A stretch of 64,000 nucleotides of DNA from Tetrapyrgos nigripes (Eukaryota > Basidiomycota > Agaricomycetes > Agaricales > Campanellaceae), in contig JAACJM010000271.1 in NCBI GenBank assembly GCA_013368315.1, forward strand, positions 1-64,000, in the 5' to 3' direction. The position numbers and the translations under genes are program-made. Below the pieces are notes generated by a model. It saw only the letters and a list, made by a program, of their open reading frames with translations, did no database searches and was not told the DNA's origin. How positions within the stretch are numbered: the stretch's first letter is position 1; each line of letters opens with the position of its first letter. Below, one piece after another: positions 59,062 to 64,000 of this stretch.

Positions 59062-59489
59062 TAGTAATGTGCGGGCTTGGGCTCGAAGCCCTAGGCCGGC
59101 CCAAGCCCAGCCTGGCCTTTGAGGAGGGCCTGAAGGCCTGAGGGCTCGGGCCCGGGCTTTCAGCGACACTTAGTGACCTGTTACTGACCAATAAAAATTG
59201 TCAATAAATAGTTGAAATTTCTTTTTGCAGACATTCTCACCAAGTTCTCACACAATTTTACAGTTGCTCGACGTCTAACCATCTTTCTGGGTCATCCCCA
59301 GCTGCTATCCACAACTTGTTGGCATCAATAATGTTGGGTTTGGGTCAGTAAATGCTTAATGTAGGTCAGTGGCTATCACACAAACTTAACTTCAGACTAA
59401 TCCAACACTTCAATTGCGACTTTTTGAGCTATGACATCATCCTAGTCTGAGCCGGGGCTTCGAGCCCAAGCCCGGCCCGCACATCACTA
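59062..59489. mobile_element. 428-bp non-autonomous hAT-type element
   Basis: Ends TAGTAATGTGCGGGC and, reversed, TAGTGATGTGCGGGC. The 8-bp duplication ATGGTATA lies at 59054-59061 and 59490-59497. Subterminal GGGCTCGAAGCCC is itself palindromic. No coding capacity. Confidence 0.85.
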
Positions 59490-59499
59490 ATGGTATAAA

Positions 59500-60035
59500 G
59501 CTAGGGCCCCGCACTGTCCAGTATAATACTGGTACGCCCGTATTTTTTACGGGTCCAGTACTGGTACAGTTTACCCGTCCTCGTATTCGTAAACTGAAGG
59601 ATTTTTTGTGTGCATCCATATCTCCGGTATGTCTTGTTTAGATCTATCTACGAGCCTAAATAATTATACAGTTTAGATAACTCCAAAATTGTGCTGGCGG
59701 CGGCCTTCCAGCATCCATCAGGCGGGTCGCGGGTTTGGAGCGGGATGAATAAGCCAACCCGTCCCCGTCCCCGCCATACCCCGTATCCGCGACCCGTCAC
59801 TTACCCGCCAACCCGTGCTATTCCCTACATATATTTCACCTTTCCCTGGTGGAGGTGCCTTCACATGCCTTGTAATAATACTCATACTCCTCCACGGGGC
59901 CTGTGCCCAAGCAGGGCCGAGTCGGGTTTACTGAGGGCTCCAAAGTTCGACCTGCCAGTGGACTTCTAACAGCACCACGCCTGGCAAAGGCGAGCCCAAA
60001 TCTAGGCCTTTGAGTCGAGCCGGGCCCGAACATCA
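59500..60035. mobile_element. Fragments of further hAT-type elements
   Basis: 59515-59600, 59696-59820 and 59895-60035 are GC-rich with CCCGTCC, GCGGGT and GGGCCCG words. The last ends AGCCGGGCCCGAACATCATTAG, close to the terminal sequence of the 428-bp element. No clean pair of ends was found. Confidence 0.4.
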
Positions 60036-60618
60036 TTAGCTGATCCTCACGTTGAGACCGTTGAGGCTTCGGGTCTTTCTGGGCCGATTTCTGCTCTGCG
60101 AGATGAGACAGAATCACTGTTGCGATACGGTATGGTAAGTGTATGTGTTATTAGACTGCCAACGAATCGAACTTACTTTGGACGATCTCCGGACTCGTAT
60201 CCTCAGCGAATTCGACCTCATAGTCAAGATTGGCAACTTCCAAGTCTCTGACAGCAAAATGATCACAGTTCTGATAGAAGATGTCTGTCCAAAAGATGTC
60301 GAGCATCAGTAAACATTGCCTGGAAGATCACAATTACACTGCGCACCCTGGCCAGCTAGTAGGCTAGTATGAGTTTTAACTTTGTCGCCCTTTTTTAGCT
60401 TATTCACGAACTCCGCTGCTTCAGTGAAGAATCCGGTCTGGCGTGCTGTAAGAAGAGGCAAGTTGATGAACTCGTTCATAAGCATGCAGAGTCTAATTCT
60501 AACCTTTGGGCTTCATGTTTCCCATGGTTATCTTGGGGCCATTGACTCGCTTTACAGTGTTGCTATCCGCGGCGAATGCGTAACAGCCACTGAATCCAAA
60601 TGCCTGTGTTTCGCTCAT
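60036..60618 (-). CDS. Unknown small protein gene, 3' end altered by repeat
   Basis: ATG at 60618 (MSETQAFGFSGCYAFAADSN). Exon 1 ends at 60504, exon 2 starts at 60445 (RQTGFFTEAAEFVNKLKKGD, ending LLAGQ), exon 3 starts near 60289 (IFYQNCDHFAVRDLEVANL to EFAEDTSPEIVQ), and exon 4 starts near 60117 (SHLAEQKSAQKDPKPQRSQR). The phases fit with GT-AG introns. The last exon runs into the hAT-like end at about 60035, so the original C-terminus is probably lost. I do not recognise the family. It has no signal peptide or membrane helix. Confidence 0.5.
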
Positions 60619-60639
60619 GTCGCAGTGGGGAAGAGTGGA

Positions 60640-61651
60640 TGGAGGAGGAGAAGAATCAATTTGTTAGGTTCTGGGGCGAGACTGGGCGTATGTCTGCTAT
60701 TTAAGTATGAAATGTCATCGCAACATGTAGAACGAACCACTAGCGCATAAATAGTGCACGGCGATCATGTTCTTCCGTTCATAGGGACAGATGACCTACA
60801 TTCGGATAACGAGTGGCTTTATTACGAGCAAGTTCACATGCAATTCAGTCACTACCATGCCGGCACACCAAAAAGACAATAAGATAGAAGCAGCCAGGAA
60901 CTGACACCTCTTATGTAAGCTCGGCAAGTCGATAACGACGACCGCTTCTCCTCCGTCCCACATCCCTTTGCCATGATTCTGCTCAATAGGAGTTGTAGCT
61001 AGAACCATGTACTTCAATTCCTATTGAGCAGAAATGTGATATCTTACTTTACTCTCAAGTTTTACCAAAAAAATTTCCGACCTTTTCTGTGACCTCAAAA
61101 AGTGTTCTTTTAGCGTTTGCAGCAGTTTTTGGTTTTTTGACCTCTCAGGTTTGGCGTGTGGCTGTGCACTTATTAAGCTTATTAATCCATACAGTAGCTC
61201 AAAATGGAACTTCGTCTGAGTCGGTCCAACACCTGCTACCATGCAGAAAGGCTCTGGTCTCATCATAAAATATGGAAGTTCACTAAGTATCAAGAACCCT
61301 GAGGCTCTGAAGCAGTAGACTACCTGTCATTACTGTGCTATACAGAAATACAGCCTTGTTCCAGAGCTGTGTCCATGTAAGTGTGCACCACAAGCTCCAG
61401 GCTTAGCTATAGCTCAGCCCAAGGGGGAGGCAGCTAAAAATTTTTTACATCCACTCAGAAAAATTTTTAGTGACCTCGCTAGACCCCCCCTCCCTCCACC
61501 TACCTTATATGGTATATCTGTGGTCACATGATACAGAGATAAGATATCATAAGCCCTAACCCTAGCTTAATCCTGCCAAAAAGAGACGAGATAAGATGTC
61601 CAGGCTTACCCCAACTCCACTCATGACAAGTATCTATATCAAATGCGACTA
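60640..61651. other. Intergenic, no gene seen
   Basis: Open frames on the minus strand (61017-60796 and 61293-61021) show no motif or splice context. A C-run (61484-61500) is present. Confidence 0.35.
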
Positions 61652-64000
61652 CAGTCGAAGCTGTCATAACCCATAGCCCTATAAACCCATAATCTGTTAA
61701 TAGCCATACTTTTTTGAGGATCCCATGCTCGTTCCCATTCAAAAACCCATAACTCTTTCAAAACCCATAACCCATACCGATTTTCACGGTCCATAACCCA
61801 TAAAATACTGACTTTACTGATAAGGGTCGTACATATCATATGAGTTTCAGGGAATATTTCGCTACCGAGAATGTTTGAGCTTTTCGGGGAATGTTATGAG
61901 TTCTCCTAGATAAATTTGAGGCCTTTGGGACCCCTACAGACGTCGTAACTCGTCCTTTGCTAGTTCTATGACTCTCTCTTTACACGTTCTGAAGCAAGGC
62001 CTGTCTAAAATCAAAAAACAGGCTGAAAAACGAAAACAGAACATCCTTTCACGTCTGCAGAAGAAGGAGCATGTTCCCGATGAAGACATTGACTGGCTAG
62101 ACAACGCTGGCAACTTTGTGGATGAAGACCGAGTTTTGGATGCATTGGAGAACGCGTCGGACTATGAGAGAGGCTTGGAGAGACTAAACTCAGCGGATAA
62201 GCGCGTCGTAGATCGGATTAAAGAGGTTATGGGGTCATCTGTCGCAGTGGAAGGGAGAACAGAAGCTGGGGATACACTTCAAGGGTCAAAGGGAGAGCAG
62301 AGTGGAAAGAAGACAAAGCTACCAGGGAATAAACGGAAACGTACGTACGTTTTTCATTAATCTTGAAGGCTACCATTTACACGCAGTCGCTTTATAGGTG
62401 CTGAGAAGAAAAGCCCATCTTCGACTGAGCCCAAAAAGCCCACGAAATCAAAAGATGTCGATCCATCCCCCCGGAAGAAAGAACATGCAACTCTAGAGCA
62501 ACGCATCAAAATACTTAACTGGTATAGGGACGAAAAAAAAAAGGGCAACAAAATCAGCCAATCACAAACGGCTGAACATTGGAACACGATCTACCCTAAA
62601 TTGCAGCTCAAGCAGTACACGATCTCAGATTGGCTTAGCAATGAGGACAAATGGCGGGAGGAATACGCAAAGCATGAGGGTGTTGCTTCCAGAATCAAAC
62701 GTGTCCGGCAGACAGAGAACCCGGAGGTGACCGAGATGTTGGATCTTTGGGTGTCGAAAGCCTTGGAGGATGGTATCCAGCTCACTGGAGAAGTGATTTG
62801 TCAGAAGTGGAGGTCTTTTGCCGAGTTGGCTGGGGTTCCAAAGGATGACTGGTTGAATCTCAGTGATGGATGGTTGGCTTCCTATAAAACTCGGAATGGG
62901 CTCAAGGAGTTTAAGAGGCATGGGGAGGCTGGGTCTTTGAGTTCTGAAAATATAGAAGCTGAGCGCAAACGGATGATGGAGTTAATTGCAACGTATGGGT
63001 ACAAGCTGCGGGATATTTTCAATATGGACGAAACCGGTCTTTTCTACTCGTAAGTTGCTTTACCTTCGATGATATCAGAAGCTGATTATATCTACAGTAT
63101 GCCTCCTGACCGAGGTCTCTCCAATCAGAGTTGCCCTGACATCAAGAAGCAGAAAGTTCGTCTTACCTATGCTTTCACATCAAACGCTGATGGTACGGAG
63201 AAACTTAAACCTCTTGTCATTGGGAAAGCATTTCGGCCTCGGGCTTTTGCGAAGAAAACCGGTGAACAGCTCGGATTCCAATACCGCAATAATGCGAAGG
63301 CTTGGATGACTACCGAGATCTATCAGGATTGGTTATTGAGGTGGGACCAAGAGATTGAAATCAAGGACCCACAACGCCAGATCCTTCTCTTACAGGACAA
63401 TTTTTCCGGTCACGTCGCACCCGAAAATCTCAAGCACATCCGAGTCGAAAACTTTGAGCCTAATCTGACTGCTCATGTGCAACCCATGGACGCCGGAATC
63501 ATCAGATGCTTCAAAGCGCATTATCGTCGCCTTTACATACACCGTTCCATTTCTCGCTATGACGCTGGGATCACCCCCTCCAAAATCTACGAAATCGATC
63601 AGCTACAGGCAATGCGACTTGCGGAGATTGCTTGGAAAGAGGTTGATGCATCCACCCTCCGAAACTGCTGGAAAAAGACAGGCATCCTTCCTCAGTCTGC
63701 CCTTACCTCCAATGTCCCTGCTGTTGTTGCTGTCCCAGTTTCTTCCCTTGTGAATTCTACTCCCAACGACCCTGTGGAATCTGCGGAGAAGTTAGTTGAG
63801 CAGAGTCTCGATATCTTGGAGGCCACTGGAGCCCTTCAAAAGGTCAATCGAATGGCTATCGACACTCTTCTCAACCCAGATGGAGAAAGGAGATATATTA
63901 ATGAGAAGAAGACGGAGGAGGAGTTGATGGAGGATATTTGTGATTCTGTTTTGGAGGCAAGGGATGCACTCCAGAACTCAACCCTCGACAACGATCATGA
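61652..64000 (+). mobile_element. Pogo-type DNA transposon, 3' end beyond the window
   Basis: After a TA dinucleotide (61650-61651) the sequence CAGTCGAAGCTGTCATAACC looks like a pogo/Tigger-style terminus. Several AACCCATA words follow in 61669-61805. The transposase gene starts at 61968. The right end lies outside the window, so the target duplication cannot be checked. Confidence 0.65.
61968..64000 (+). CDS. Pogo-type transposase (CENP-B HTH, DDE_1), partial at 3' end
   Basis: Exons 61968-62340, 62398-63049 and 63098 onward join in phase over short GT-AG introns. A charged N-terminus precedes a helix-turn-helix (SQSQTAEHWNTIYPKLQLKQ, YTISDWLS) and a CENP-B-type region (WVSKALEDGIQLTGEVICQK, GWLASYKTRNGLKEFKRHG). 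The catalytic core has NMDETGLFY (Asp at 63027), LLLQDNFSGH (Asp at 63396) and HVQPMDAGII (Asp at 63489), the D-D-D set of pogo enzymes. No stop or shift is seen to the window end, so this copy may be recent and active. Confidence 0.88.

Noticed and set aside
60796..61293. Minus-strand frames of 73 and 90 codons
   Set aside because: No motif, no splice link to the neighbouring gene, and biased composition.

Overview
The window looks like a repeat-rich stretch of an Agaricomycete (mushroom-type basidiomycete) genome. The evidence is many short introns (about 45-70 bp, GTRNGT...YAG), KDZ transposase and TET/JBP-type dioxygenase pieces of the kind known from mushrooms, an Ngaro-type tyrosine-recombinase retrotransposon, PIF1-like helicase debris, and very few host genes. 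Most of the 64 kb is nested mobile DNA.

Layout. 490-13506 is a 13.0-kb DNA transposon with about 370-bp terminal inverted repeats (TIRs) and a 6-bp target duplication. It carries a broken KDZ transposase, a TET/JBP-like 2-oxoglutarate/Fe(II) dioxygenase gene, two uncharacterised genes and an HMG-box-like gene. It sits in or beside a host gene whose remains continue at 13.8-15.0 kb as a tandem array of exon-plus-intron units. 15.4-16.4 kb is a decayed repeat with a nested 442-bp hAT-type element. 16443-22483 is a second DNA transposon with 8-bp target duplications. Its DDE-type transposase has an N-terminal C2H2 zinc finger and a C-terminal PHD finger. 22535-28934 is an Ngaro-like retrotransposon with a textbook A1-ORFs-B1-A2-B2 split-repeat layout. 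29-38 kb holds a membrane-protein gene, a conserved hypothetical gene, a low-complexity multi-exon gene and a truncated PIF1-helicase/ubiquitin-peptidase fusion. 38.3-42 kb holds a rhodanese-like fragment and a degenerate mcm4-like piece. 43.1-44.9 kb is an intronless HET-domain gene. 46-47.3 kb is satellite and inverted-repeat DNA. 48.6-55.4 kb is a decayed chromodomain Ty3-type LTR retrotransposon with a 1142-bp hAT-type insertion in its integrase region. 57.3-58.6 kb is an intact six-exon short-chain dehydrogenase. 59-60 kb holds a 428-bp hAT-type element and related debris next to an unknown gene. 61652 to the window end is a pogo-type transposon with an apparently intact transposase.

One signal runs through the old elements: in-frame stops in the KDZ, HMG-like and Ty3 genes are almost all TGA, several at positions where the families keep arginine. 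Six of seven differences between the two Ngaro B repeats are CpG transitions. This suggests mutation of methylated CpG, in the same window as a TET/JBP-type gene, whose family acts on 5-methylcytosine.

Gene models with introns were assembled by eye and exact boundaries are provisional. No database search was possible.
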